From Pseudo-nitzschia pungens (Eukaryota; Bacillariophyta; Bacillariophyceae; Bacillariales; Bacillariaceae), in contig CM074759.1 in assembly GCA_037355855.1 (NCBI GenBank), forward strand, positions 1,922,001-1,986,000: a DNA stretch of 64,000 bases, written 5' to 3'. Positions 31,831 to 42,888 of the stretch are shown one piece after another. Every line of letters starts with the position of its first letter. Position 1 is the stretch's first letter. Position numbers and translations under genes: made by a program. The notes beneath the pieces were generated by a model, which saw only the letters and a program-made list of their open reading frames with translations, was not told the origin of the DNA and ran no database searches.

Positions 31831-32230
31831 TAGTACATTTCAGAAGGAACAAACAACCTCCATTGTACTTACAAGAGATTATTAATGGTGATCAATAACT
31901 TGTTCTTCTCCTACTAATAATAGTAAGGTTAGTACTCATACAATTATTTCATACAGTAAAATAAATCCCTAAAAAACAAGGGATTTTAAATGTGACCAAT
32001 TTATCCAATAATATTAGGTAAAACAAATCCCTAAAAAACAAGCAAAATTAAAACACATCCAAGGATGAGCCTAGAATCAATAAATAATACGAAAGTGTAA
32101 TAGTACTGGTTTTAAATGAAAAATTGGCAATAATACGAAAGTGTAGTAGTAATTACTGGTTTTAAATGAAAAATTGGCATTAACTAGAGGCCGTGATCGC
32201 GAATACAACTCCACTACCCCCCTGAGGTCC
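31735..32230. repeat. Segment duplicated at about 54905-55430
   Basis: Nearly identical over about 500 bp, including the AAACAAGGGATTTTAAA, CATCCAAGGATGAGCC and CTAGAGGCCGTGATCGCG tracts. The main differences are small indels, such as the C run after CACTA (6 here, 13 in the other copy). Confidence 0.9.
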
Positions 32231-32299
32231 AATTACTACTTCGTATGTTCGTAAGAAGGTACCAGTACCAGTATTACAGACTAAGCTACAACTCCACTA

Positions 32300-34318
32300 G
32301 CCCCCTTTCCCGGGTACCCGTTTGTTAACACACTTATTTTAGGTCTAATCCACACTTTTTACCCACACTTTTAAACTACCGTACCCCAGTAACCTTACAT
32401 ACATTACCCATGTTCTTCTTCTTCTCCAGCAATCGAATCACCGAAACACTTGCACCTCGACCGCACCACTCTTAACACTGTTGGGGTTGGGGTTGTTGTT
32501 GTTGTTGTTGTTGTTGTTGGGGTTGGGATTGTTGGGTTGTTGGGGTTGTTGGGTTGTTTGGGGTTGTTATTGGTAGTTTGCGTGGGTAGGAGTGTAAGTA
32601 AGGCTTATTAGTAGCAAAGTTAAAAAAGTGTATATTCGCACTTTTCAAAAGTGTGGTTTCGACCCATGTCCCCTTTCCCGATTGCAATGCAATCATTGTT
32701 CACCATGTTCACCACGCCAATGTATGCGAGGCGACTCGCTCCGGCAAGTCGCATGCATTCCGCTTCCGGGAGGACCGCCTGGCCGAAAAAAATGCGTGCG
32801 TATCTCGGGCTCTTACGCGCCAACCAAACTTGCTGGTACTATCTTCCGGTGTTCCATCAATCAATCCAGCAATGAGTGATTCCCGGAATAATAGATTATG
32901 TGATTCCCGGAATAATAGATTATGTGCACATATTATATATTATATTTCGATATTGTTGTTGTTTCGTTTGGTTTGGTTTGGTTTGGATTTATCTGTTTCT
33001 TTCGATGGCCGATTGATTCCTTGGACACCCGCCTTCGAGTTGCAACAGACCCCGTTCCAGGTCGTCCAAACCAACCCAATAAGTTCGAATGACAAGGGAT
33101 CAATCTCACTCACTGACTCTGGCATTTCCGTGTCGCGGTTCAAGTCGAACAAAACGAAAAGAACGTGTCACACCGACGATCGCAATGCAATGCAATGCAG
33201 TAAGATTTTACGATTCAATACAATGCTTTCTCATCAAGGATGTTGTTGCAGATTGGTCCAAGTGAAACGAGAAAAACAACCATATGTGTCACAATGATGA
33301 TTGTAATAATCTCTCATCTAGTTGCGTCGATGACACTGGCAATCGCAATGGTTTCTCACGGACTGTTTGTGGGGCGGAATGGCCAAACAAAAAAACCAAA
33401 TCATCATTGACGTCATCACGGAAGATGCGTACCGCACGAATAGTATTGGCGCTACCAGATTCTTTGTCCACGAATGAATCAACAATAAGTATGGATACCA
33501 GCGCGATGGGTTCTATCCTACCGACACGGTATCCCGGTCTAAGCGAAAGACGCTTGCTTGCTTGCTTGGTTGCTTGCTTGGTTGCTTGGTTGCTTTCCTA
33601 CAAGCGTCCCATTGAGAACTGCACTGTTCTTTCCAATGATTTATACTTTTTTTGTGGGGCCGACGCTGTGCAGCAACAACGATCGCACTCGATTGATTCA
33701 ATATGATAGTATGCGATACGCTGCGATGTCGTGCCGTGCCGAATGGTAGTGGAAAGAAGGATTGGTTGGTTGGTTGGGTGACTGGCTGGCTGACTGACTG
33801 GATGGATGGATGTATGGATTTATGGAGCGGCACCCACGATAGCAACCAGCGTTCACTCGATGGTGTGCGAAGAAGGTGAAGAGCCGGAGATATTGTCCCC
33901 GTTACGGGCCATTGTTGTCCTGGAACACGGTTCAGTTTTATGGTTGTTGGCCCGATGGAACGAGGCGAATGGGCGATGGAACACCGCAAACAGTGTGTTC
34001 CTGGGACAAGGTACACCAAAGAATTATGGAGCACAACACTCCTTTCCTTGCCTATGGAAAAAGCAGAGGACAACACAAACAGACAGACACACACACCAGC
34101 ACACTCACACGAGCACTTGCTCTGCGGACCACAACGACAGCACGGTTTGGATGGTGTGGATTCTGTGGGGCAACGCGAGAGACCGGGCACTGTCGAAGAT
34201 CGGCCCTGCGGGGGCCGGTTGCGCCCGATCTTGCCATAAAATGGATTGGATTGCCAGACCAAGGGCGTCGCATAGCATACGATTATTTCGTCCTCTTTCC
34301 TGACCGCACCAGTCCACC
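32300..34318. other. Intergenic, simple repeats only
   Basis: Contains (GTT)n/GGGTTG at about 32481-32575, a perfect 24-bp tandem duplication (32877-32900 and 32901-32924, unit TGATTCCCGGAATAATAGAT plus TATG), a GCTTGCTTGGTT tract at 33550-33595 and a TGGTTGG/GACTGGCTG/GGATGGAT tract at 33755-33805. Open frames up to 165 codons have no recognisable domain. The last few hundred bases are upstream of the secreted repeat-protein gene. Confidence 0.55.
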
Positions 34319-35491
34319 ATGAAGTACTCTTCTGTGCTTGGATTCATCGAGCTTGCAGGAGTGCTTGCAACCCTTTTGGCCTTTTCCGGTTGCGGCACCG
34401 ATGCCTTGCCATTACCACTGTCTGAAGCACCATCGACAGCACCATCGACAGCACCATCGACAGCACCATCGACAGCACTATCGACAGCACCATCACCTGT
34501 GTGTGATCCAGTGTCTGATCCAACACCAGCACCATCGACAGCACCATCGACAGCACCATCGCCAGAACCTTCTTCAGAACCTACTAAAGCACCATCTCCC
34601 TCGCCAAGTGACGAACCGACCATTCGACCAACCATTCGACCAACCATTCTACCCACTGGCCCAGCTGCAACAGCACCATCGACAGCACCATCGACAGCAC
34701 CATCACCTGTGTGTGATCCGACAGCACCATCGACAGCACCATCGACAGCACCATCACCTGTGTGTGATCCGACAGAACCATCGACAGCACCATCGACAGC
34801 ACCATCACCTGTGTGTGATCCGACAGAACCATCGACAGCACCATCGACAGCACCATCACCTGTGTGTGATCCGACAGCACCATCGACAGCACCATCGACA
34901 GCACCATCACCTGTGTGTGATCCGACAGCACCATCGACAGCACCATCGACAGCACCATCGACAGCACCATCGACAGCACCATCGACAGCACCATCGACAG
35001 CACCATCGACAGCACCATCGACAGCACCATCGCCAGAACCTTCTTCAGAACCTTCTTCAGAACCTACTAAAGCACCATCTCTCTCGCCAAGCGACGAACC
35101 GACCATTATTCGACCAACCATTCTACCCACTGGCCCAGCTGCAACTCTTCCAGCACCATCGCCAGAACCTTCTTCAGAACCTTCTTCAGAACCTTCTTCA
35201 GAACCTTCTTTAGAACCTTCTTTAGAACCTTCTTCAGAACCTTCTTCAGAACCTACTAAAGCACCATCTTCCTCGCCAAGCGACGAACCGACCATTCGAC
35301 CTACACCATCCAATCGACCAACCATTCTACCCACTGGCCAAGCTGTAACTATTCGACCGACGATGGCTCCCGTTGTAAGTGGTGACGATGACGATGACGA
35401 CGACGACGACGACTATGGAGGCAAGGGTACGAAAAAGGGTAAAAAAACCAAGGCTGGGAAAAAAGCCAAAAAAGGAAAGAGATCCTTTTAA
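34319..35491 (+). CDS. Secreted/cell-surface APST-repeat protein with Asp run and Lys/Gly tail
   Basis: 390 aa. The start ATG (CCACCATGA) opens a signal peptide: a basic/polar start MKYSSV then a hydrophobic core ending near SGCG. Most of the protein is APST tetrapeptides, PSPVCDPT modules (five similar, each with one Cys), EPSSEPS runs and three near-identical spacers of the form [19 protein letters not shown]. It ends in a run of nine Asp and a short Lys/Gly-rich tail. Such Ser/Thr/Pro repeat proteins are common in diatom secretomes and are expected to be heavily O-glycosylated in wall or mucilage; the charged tail could bind silica or polyanions (inference). DNA repeats are nearly perfect, so length polymorphism is likely. 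The antisense strand is open for 410 codons, which I read as a repeat artefact. Confidence 0.75.
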   Translation: MKYSSVLGFIELAGVLATLLAFSGCGTDALPLPLSEAPSTAPSTAPSTAPSTALSTAPSPVCDPVSDPTPAPSTAPSTAPSPEPSSEPTKAPSPSPSDEPTIRPTIRPTILPTGPAATAPSTAPSTAPSPVCDPTAPSTAPSTAPSPVCDPTEPSTAPSTAPSPVCDPTEPSTAPSTAPSPVCDPTAPSTAPSTAPSPVCDPTAPSTAPSTAPSTAPSTAPSTAPSTAPSTAPSTAPSPEPSSEPSSEPTKAPSLSPSDEPTIIRPTILPTGPAATLPAPSPEPSSEPSSEPSSEPSLEPSLEPSSEPSSEPTKAPSSSPSDEPTIRPTPSNRPTILPTGQAVTIRPTMAPVVSGDDDDDDDDDDYGGKGTKKGKKTKAGKKAKKGKRSF

Positions 35492-35941
35492 AATATTCCG
35501 TCTCTCTCTCTCTTAAGTATGGTGCCACACCACCAGTACCTACTACAACTATTAGTGTTTCCCACACATTCCAAGATATCACGTGCAGCAGGAACCAAGC
35601 TACACGCGAAGAACAAGAACAAGAACAACAGTACATATTACTACAGTATTATTTTAATGGTACATCAGTACCGGTACGTGTTCACGTGCGTCTCATGCTA
35701 GTACTATACACCGAATTCAGCAACGCCAATCCACATATATTACTACTTCGTACTATTCCTTATTTTATCAGTATTACGTTTAAATATCGAAACAACGGAG
35801 AGCCGTTTGCTGCAAACAAGATCGGGAGGAGAAGACAATCTTGCAAGCAAACATTGAACCGCAATTGTTTTGGAAGAAGAGTTTTGATCATTGAGATTGT
35901 TGAATGGATCCATATTACCTGGTAATCTTACTACGTTAAGT
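35492..35941. other. Intergenic 3' region of the secreted repeat-protein gene
   Basis: AT-rich; CT-dinucleotide run just after the stop (35504-35514). Nothing else recognised. Confidence 0.5.
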
Positions 35942-36060
35942 TAGTGGAGTTGTAAGTGATTATCCTTAACTTTAATGATGTTTACAACGGAACTTTAACT
36001 TCCTGAAGAAGTGGAAGAGTGTGAGAAACCGGGTTTTGGTAAAAACAGGAAATTAGTGTT
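35942..36060 (+). repeat. Copy of the TAGTGGAGTTGTA end module
   Basis: TAGTGGAGTTGTA (35942-35954), AAGTGGAAGAGTGTGAGAAACC and GGTTTTGGTAAAAACAGG match 29856-29950 and 30202-30310 closely, in the same orientation. Confidence 0.9.
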
Positions 36061-36124
36061 TTTGGTGCGTAGAGCCGATAGGATTGCAACGAGTTAAGAT
36101 TACCGGTACTTTAATCACCTAGTA

Positions 36125-36292
36125 CTACTAGAGTAATAGTGGCAGTACTACTACTAGTAGTAGATTCATCTAGAGGGGGTCATGTCTAGATTCAAATAGG
36201 GATGGATTTTGGTTTGGTTACTAGCAGTGGCAATAGAATTAGATTTATCCAGGGATGAGCCTAGAATCAATAAATACGAAAGGATTTTGTTT
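36125..36292. repeat. Inverted copy of 29098-29255
   Basis: Matches the reverse complement of the earlier segment over about 160 bp; see that entry. Confidence 0.8.
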
Positions 36293-36419
36293 GGCCTTTA
36301 CGTACCAGTAGCTACTAGTATGGTATTAGATGGCAGCATGAGTGCGGTACGGCTGGGAATGGATCATACTATTCGTTGGAATCACACACTGGTTGAATGA
36401 AACAAACAACAGACCTGGT

Positions 36420-37340
36420 TGGTTGGAATCACTCACAGGCTTGGAATCGATCGATCGATCAATCGTATGGGGAATGAATACCACACCGGCTTGGAATCGA
36501 TCTACCACACCGCCGGCTTGGAATCGATCGTAGAGGGAATGTATACTACCACACAGACTTGGAATCGATCGTAGCGGGAATGAATACCACACAGACTTGG
36601 AATCGATCGATCATAAGGGGGAATGACTACCACACCGGCTTGGAATCGATCGTAGAGGGAATGAATACAACACAGACTTGGAATCAATCGGTCGTAGCGG
36701 GAATGAATACCACACCGGCTTGGAATCGATCGTGGGGAGAATGAATACCACACTGGCTTGGAATCGATCGATCATAAGGGGGAATGAATACCACACCAAC
36801 TTCGAATTGGTTGTAAGGGGAATGAATACCACACCGGCTTGGAATCGATCTACCACACCGGCTTGGAATCAATCGATCGTAGGGGGAATGAATACCACAC
36901 CAACTTGGAATCGGTCATAAGGGGAATGAATACCACGCCAACTTGGAGTCAACTGTAAGGGGAATGAATACCACACCGGCTTGGAATCAATCGTTGGGGG
37001 AATGAATACCACACCAACTTGGAATCGGTCGTAAGGGGAGTGAATACCACACCAACTTGGAATCGGTCGTAAGGGGGATGAATACCACACCGGCTTGGAA
37101 TCGATCGATTGTAAGGGAGATGAATACCACACAGACTTGGAATCGATTGATCGATCATAGGGGGAAGGAATACCACACCGGCTTGGAATCGATCAATCGT
37201 AGGGGGAATGAACACCACACTAGCTTGGAATCGATCGATTGTAGGGGGAATGAATACCACACCGGCTTGGAATCAATCAATCGTAGGGGGAATGAATACC
37301 ACACAGACTTGGAATCGATTGTAAGGGGAATCATTATCGT
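36420..37340. repeat. Expanded minisatellite, about 40-bp unit, roughly 23 copies
   Basis: Units alternate between CACCGGCTTGGAATC, CACAGACTTGGAATC and CACCAACTTGGAATC variants, joined by GATCGAT(CGAT)-TAGGGGGAATGAATAC. The CGAT/ATCG number varies from unit to unit. Followed by TCACGAAAACAAAGAACTTG near 37505, as in the small array at 30.3-30.57 kb. Confidence 0.93.
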
Positions 37341-37688
37341 AGGATCGTTAGGTCGTTGAAAGGAACAAACAACCGGCTTCGATCGAAGGATCGTAAACGG
37401 AATCAAATACACCCGGTTGGTTGGAATCGCTTACCGGCTAGGAATGGATAGTAGGGAGAAGGGCGGGAAACAAATAACACTGCCGTTGTCTTGTTCCTCC
37501 TATGTCACGAAAACAAAGAACTTGAGTCTGTTGGAATCCTACCCCAGAGAGGTACTTCTTCCTTTTTCCAGTACAAGGATGTTTAAGGACTGAAGTACAA
37601 TGAGCCAGGAGCCTGCCAGAGGGGGTTCTCCATGTTCTCAGGACAGAGTGCAATAAAGCAACTCGGCTCAAAATAAGTCGGATTCTGA

Positions 37689-40650
37689 ATCGAAACAGCA
37701 GTGATTTGTGTTATTCCCGAATATCCCATGCCTGTCACTCAACTTGATGAGGCTACCTGGACTAAGATTCTTCACCCAGCCCTTGTTCCAGTGCTGAATA
37801 AAGCAGCAGGGATGTCCCGGAAATTTCCTCAACATGTATTCTTTGGTCCCTCCCTGTATCAAGGCTTTGGATTCATCCATCCATATCTTCTCCAAGAGTT
37901 CAGCCATATTGCCACTCTCTTTCAGGAATCTGTCAGGTCCTCACAAACTGGTAGGATTCTCAGGCTCACTGCTGAAGCTCTTAGGCTTAAACTTGGGTTC
38001 CCTCTTCATCTTGGTGTCACACCCTATCATCCCTATGCTTCATACGTCACTCCTTGCTGGTACAATCACGTGTGGAAGTTTTTTTCTGATCACCCTGTGA
38101 GCTTGGTTGAAGACTTCCCAGATCTCCCTCTGCTCCGTTCCAATGACTGTTATCTCATGCAAGCCTTTGTCAAAGCTGGCTTCAGAGGTGCTGACTTGTC
38201 CCTCTTGAATCACATTCAGATGTCCCTCAAGGCTGTTTCCCTTGCTGATATTTGTACCCCAGATGGGAACAGACTCTCTCCCATGGCCTTCCAGTTGACA
38301 TCTTCCAACCACTTGAGAGATCATCTTGACTGGCCCAGATGTCCTCCCCCACCTTGGCCTCCAGCAGCACAACGACTATGGACTAGGGCTCTTCAGACCT
38401 GTTTTCTTCCTCCCTGTCCACCCCCTGCAGCCAGGGCACTGGCTCCTTCTTTTCACCTTGGGCATTGGCTCTCTCCCCAGACAGCGTCTCTTTGGTCTTG
38501 GTTTTTGTCTCCCTCCACCAATAGACTATTCTCCAAAACTTCTACCGGTTGGATTGTGGGCACCTCCCAGCGCAGGGGCAGATACAGGTTCACTTCTGAA
38601 ATCAGTTCTGATAAACCAGCCTGTGCCAATGTGCTTGTCTCCCCTGTGATCCGGGGCCAGGTTGTACTTGTTGTTGGCTCCTCTGCCTTTGTCTCCGAAC
38701 CTACTGACATGGATCCTCTAGAGTACAATCCATTTGATTCTCTTCCAGCCTCCCCAACAGATGCCTTTGATGCACTCTGCGAGTCTCCAAGAGTCCTTCT
38801 CCACAAGTACTATTCTCTGCCACAGGTTAGATGTCAGGCCCTTGTTGCTGCCATTTAGAGTGGTACTGCCAGTGCTGTCTGTGATGGTTCTTATGATCCG
38901 GATCTTCTCAGAGGAACTTCTGCCTTCATCCTGTCATCCAATACCTCCACCAAGACTACCCCATTGTTCCTCACTGGCTGTAATTTTGTCAGTGGGTCCC
39001 CTGGGGATCAGTCATCCTACAGGAGTGAACTGGCAGGCATCATTGGGGTTCTCACCTGTTGCACTGCTCTGGTGAGTCTTTTTGATATTGATTCTGGCTC
39101 TATCACCATTGCCCTAGATGGTGACACAGCTCTCAAACAGGCTCAGGGATCATGGCCACTGGTTATTTCCCAGAAGTCTTTTGATTATGTCTATGTCATC
39201 CGAAACATGCTTTCTGCCATGCCAATCTCTGTGCACTTTCAGTGGGTTCAGGGCCACCAATCTGGGCTTTTTCTTGACTGGTGGGCCCTTCGCAATCATC
39301 AGGTGGATCACATGGCCAATGCATTTCTCTCTATCCATAGAGCTTCTGCCCATCACTACCCCCGACTTGTGTTTGAGCCCTGGGCATTTTCTCTCAATGG
39401 ATGCAAGTGCTCAAGGTTTGATCAGCAGGCTTTGCATGTTGCTATTTCTGGTCCTCCTCTTCTTCAATACTGGCAGACCCACCATGATATCCCCATTCCA
39501 CAGCCTGTTTTGAGTTCCATCCATTGGTGTGCCCATCAGTCTGCCTTCAAATGTCTCCCTCCTGGCATGCAAAGGTGGTTTGTCAAGTTTGCTTCTGGCT
39601 GCAAGGGTGTTGGCAACCAGCTCCTTCACTACCAGCATCAGGATCACTCCAGGTGTCCCTTGTGTGATGCAGACAATGAGAAGGTGTCTCATGTGCTCTC
39701 CTGCAAGGACCCTGGGGCTGTCAGGCACAGTGTGTCTGCCTTCAAGGGTCCCCTGAAGACAAGGCTTGAGGTTGAGCAGACCGATCCCTCCTTGGTTGCT
39801 GCCATAGTGGATCTTCTCACCAGAGTTCGGAAGGGCCAGAGCATTTCTCCATCATCCTACTCCCCTGCAATAGCTTCGGCTGTCAGGGCACAGAGGACTA
39901 TTGGTTGGCACAACTGGCTCCTTGGTAGGTGGTCTCCTCGCTGGCATCAAATCCAGGCTGACCACTACTCCCACATTGGAAGCAAGCGCTCTCCCAGACG
40001 TTGGGCTACAGCTATCATCCATCAGTTCTTTCTTACCTCCAGGGATCTTTGGACCTATAGGAATGAACGACTCTATGGTCCTGGGGGCACCCTTGACGCT
40101 GAACAACACCAATCTCTTGATGCTTCCATTTCCTCTGAATTGGCCATTGGTGCAGCTGGTGCACTCCCCCAGTCACACTCCCTTTTACAATCCCCTTTCC
40201 AAGTCCTACAAGGCTACACCCTGACTGCCAAGAGGCAGTGGCTTGCAACCATCCACCTTGCCAGGAAGCAGTATGCAGCACCTGCACCCCCGGTGCAGCC
40301 ATACCAAAGAGAGGCAGCTCTCCTACGAGCCTGGCTTACTGGATCTTAGGGTTGATTCCACTTTGTACCTTGGTTTTTTGTACTCTGTTCCTGCTTCTCA
40401 TCATGTCCCATCCCTTTTGATACTGGGTCTTATCCCACTATCTTCATTCCCATCTCACTTTCTCTCAAGTCCCTATTTTGTGGGACTTGTGTTTGTTCCT
40501 TTCCCTGTCTGATGTTCAAGGTTTGTTTGAAAAATTGTCGTTCTACCACTTGGGGTCCTGACTCTCTGATGGAGGCGACGTTAAAGTCTGGTTACAGACT
40601 GAGTAATTTAGTATCGCCTTTGGTGATTAAAGTTATTTAAATACGTATAT
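37689..40650 (+). mobile_element. 5'-truncated non-LTR (LINE-type) retrotransposon
   Basis: Only the end of the reverse-transcriptase ORF and the RNase H module remain; sequence before about 37689 is unrelated (minisatellite flank). The 3' UTR runs to the TGATTAAAG...ATACGTAT tip at 40624-40648. 5' truncation is usual for target-primed insertion. No poly-A tail or clear target duplication is visible. Confidence 0.8.
37701..40349 (+). pseudogene. Non-LTR pol C-terminal part: RT tail, RNase H, zinc-knuckle-like C-terminus
   Basis: One frame is open from 37689 to TAG 40347-40349 except for a TAG at 38856-38858. Before it is the region that normally follows the reverse-transcriptase core (SRKFPQHVFFGPSLYQGFGF, QTGRILRLTAEALRLKLGFP). 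After it is a full RNase H domain: VCDGSYDP (first Asp), YRSELAGIIG (Glu), LDGDTALKQ (Asp) and VQGHQ...QVDHMANAF (last His/Asp region). Then comes a CPLCDADNEKVSHVLSC motif typical of zf-RVT-like ends. The RT catalytic core and endonuclease are missing. The single stop is the only lesion in 2.65 kb, so truncation was recent. Confidence 0.85.
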
Positions 40651-42331
40651 TGTTATTATGAGTTAGTTATAGCAAACAGAAAGCTGCATTGCTACGCCAG
40701 GAAGTAAGAAGATATTCTCAAGCACGAGCAACATCAATTGTTGTAAATGATGCAAGTGCACTGATAGTTAATGGAATGGTCCTTTTGGATTATCCATAAC
40801 AAGTCCAGTATGTCCCCTTCTTGCACATTTGGAGAATAATAATGACGCAATTCTAGAAACATTTTCTTTTTTCAAATTGCATTTTGCAGCCCTCTTTCCT
40901 TCCTGTAAAAACTGGGTGGAAATACTTTGTCTTCAGAGAAACCAGTGACTCTCCTTGTTGAAAATGATGAGACAGAGAATCCAGGTGGCACTGTACCGTA
41001 TGTGTGCCCCGTGATTTTAAGATTGGTGACATGAACTAGTATTCATCGATAGTGAAAATGGTAAATATTGAAGGTCAACAGCTTCGAAAATTGACTTTAA
41101 AAGTATCAGAGCTCCCACCAAGCACAGTTTCAACCTGAGTTTGAGATATGGCAAAGCAATTGGTCCATCTTCCCTCAACGTAGTTGTTGTGGAAAACAAG
41201 AAAAACATTCAATTGATTGCATCGCATCAAGAATGTACACAAGCAAGCTCGTAGATTCGTCAAAGATATGTGAACTTCAAATCAAGATTATCTGTCGACC
41301 GCAGCGAGTCATAAGACTCTTGATATTTATCTTGATACTTGAATATCCAATCAGTATCGAACTGTATGTGTACATATACTGAATATCCATACATGTATAC
41401 CATATATATTGGAGTACATGCGGGATTCAATAAACATTTAGAGCCTTCATAGGATCGTAACGCTAGCATGTTACAGTCTTGACCTCCTCCGTTGTGTCCT
41501 CTTTGTCATTCTCTGGAGGTGTCACAATCCCGTCTGTTGCGTCCCTCCCTTGATGTATCTCTGTCTCTGTTTCTTTCCTGTTCCTGATCTTGTCCGTTGC
41601 GTCCCTTAGACCATATTTCTTTTCTATGATTTATTAGCTTCTACTCTATATATGGATACATATGAAATAGCAAGAAACAGGGAAAAACACCTATTAGAAG
41701 ACCTGGTAACTTTCCATTTTGCTAAAATTTAATATTTTGGTCATTTTGGACACGTTTCTATAGCCAAAAAGTTGGCAATTCTAGCTTGGGGTACAGTTGT
41801 TCCCTCATCTCTTTCACTATAAACCAGGGCTCTGTCATGCATTGAAATAGCCAGAAACAAGTGACTTATGCTGTTTTAGGTTGCCTCTTGTTCTTATTTG
41901 GAAAGGGGGAACCGGGAAACTAAAAATTTAATATTACGTACGATTGGATTTAATTACGTACGATTGGATTTAATTACGCACGATTTCACAATTAAGCTCT
42001 TAAGTGGGTTATATCATAATTAAATAAGCCAGATAATAACATTAAAAAATGTACTTAAGCCTATCAATGTAGCGCTTAGGCTATTACTATAGACGTATAA
42101 GGTATACGCGCCATTCAAAGTGCCGCTGATAGCCACTTATTCGGTACGTACGTACTAATATTAAATAGGTAAAGCAGCCAATTTAATGACACAGTAATAA
42201 TTTGAATAAGCCTTGTATCAATTTGAACTTAAGCCTTGTATTAAAGCCTCCAAATTCCTTTAATTTGATGACAAGGACGATGTATACATACCCGCCTTTT
42301 AAAGTGCCGCTACTACAGAATTCCTACCGGT
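40651..42331. other. Gene-free AT-rich stretch
   Basis: No gene recognised. About 41470-41625 has a C/T-rich tract with GTTGCGTCCCT repeated. At 41937-41975 a 20-bp unit ATTACGTACGATTGGATTTA is duplicated in tandem. GCCACTTATTCG(G)TACGTAC occurs at about 42131-42155 and again at 42430-42447. Confidence 0.55.
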
Positions 42332-42364
42332 ATCAGCTGTCCCTAGAACTGGGGGACAGCTGAT
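42332..42364. repeat. 12-bp inverted repeat with outer imperfect stem
   Basis: ATCAGCTGTCCC (42332-42343) pairs with GGGACAGCTGAT (42353-42364) over a 9-nt loop. Outside it, TACTACAGAATTC pairs imperfectly with AGAATTTTGTAGTA. Confidence 0.9.
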
Positions 42365-42480
42365 AAGAATTTTGTAGTAAGGTTAATTAAGGTTACTTGC
42401 ACTAGCGCCACTTTAAATGGCGCTGACAGCCACTTATTCGTACGTACCGTCAATTCCTGCTTTAAATCTTACGGTAAGGT

Positions 42481-42738
42481 TGTGACATGCTAGCGTAGCA
42501 TGAACCACGATTAAATAATTAACCGAATCCCACATACGAGCTGACCGGTGTTTGAATACAAATATTCAAACTGTACGCCGGACGCTCCAGCAATGCATGT
42601 GTGCCGCTATTCAAATATGAGCACAGCGCGCTTGTGTATATTCAGACGTTTACATGAAAATCGTAAAGCTCGCTTAAGAGTTAAAACTTTAGTCACAATT
42701 TTCATACTACTCCAATTTTTCTACCTTCGAGTGTAACA
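42481..42738 (+). repeat. 5' LTR of element 1 (variant)
   Basis: Starts TGTGACATGCTAGCGTAGC, ends CCTTCGAGTGTAACA. The first about 60 bp and last about 70 bp resemble the other LTRs; the middle (about 42545-42670) is unrelated to them. Confidence 0.8.
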
Positions 42739-42750
42739 CAGTAATTACTG
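42739..42750 (+). promoter_or_regulatory. Palindromic 12-mer at the primer-binding position of element 1
   Basis: CAGTAATTACTG directly follows the 5' LTR, where a tRNA-complementary primer site is expected. The identical 12-mer occupies the same place in element 2 (51469-51480). Confidence 0.6.
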
Positions 42751-42888
42751 TTTATCTTCAACGTAGAAAACAGTAGAATTCAGTACTGAACAGAACAAAA
42801 TCAATCGAATAATCATCGAAATTTCCTACCCTCAACAAGAGAGGCACCTTGTATCCCTGACAAGTAACTCTCCATCAACCTCTTCAAC

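Larger units (their letters stand above)
29856..32299. mobile_element. Composite foldback-type element(s) with TAGTGGAGTTGTA ends
   Basis: TAGTGGAGTTGTA occurs at 29856-29868 and 30202-30214, and its reverse complement at 32204-32216 and 32287-32299. Between these ends lie a short minisatellite, tandem repeats in one orientation (30735-31440) and the same repeat type in the other orientation (31440-31830). Inverted subterminal tandem repeats are the structure of foldback elements. No transposase gene is present. Exact ends and target duplications are unresolved. Related blocks occur at 35942-36060 and 54120-55430. Confidence 0.55.

Noticed and set aside
32640..32880. Possible small gene or RNA gene
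   Set aside because: Three overlapping short frames without motifs; no cloverleaf or other RNA fold that I could support.
33284..33706. 140-codon plus-strand frame
   Set aside because: Ends in a translated GCTTG microsatellite; no domain or start context.
34105..35334. 410-codon open frame antisense to the APST-repeat protein gene (Gly-Ala-Val-Asp repeats)
   Set aside because: The repeat unit length is a multiple of three and lacks stops on the other strand; there is no signal peptide or domain, while the sense strand has a good signal peptide and start context.
36420..37340. Possible CRISPR-like array
   Set aside because: Unit-to-unit divergence is spread over the whole unit, with no constant repeat/unique spacer pattern, and the context is eukaryotic.
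36326..37412. Several 60-100-codon minus-strand frames with SIPSRCGIHS-type repeats
   Set aside because: They are translations of the 40-bp minisatellite.
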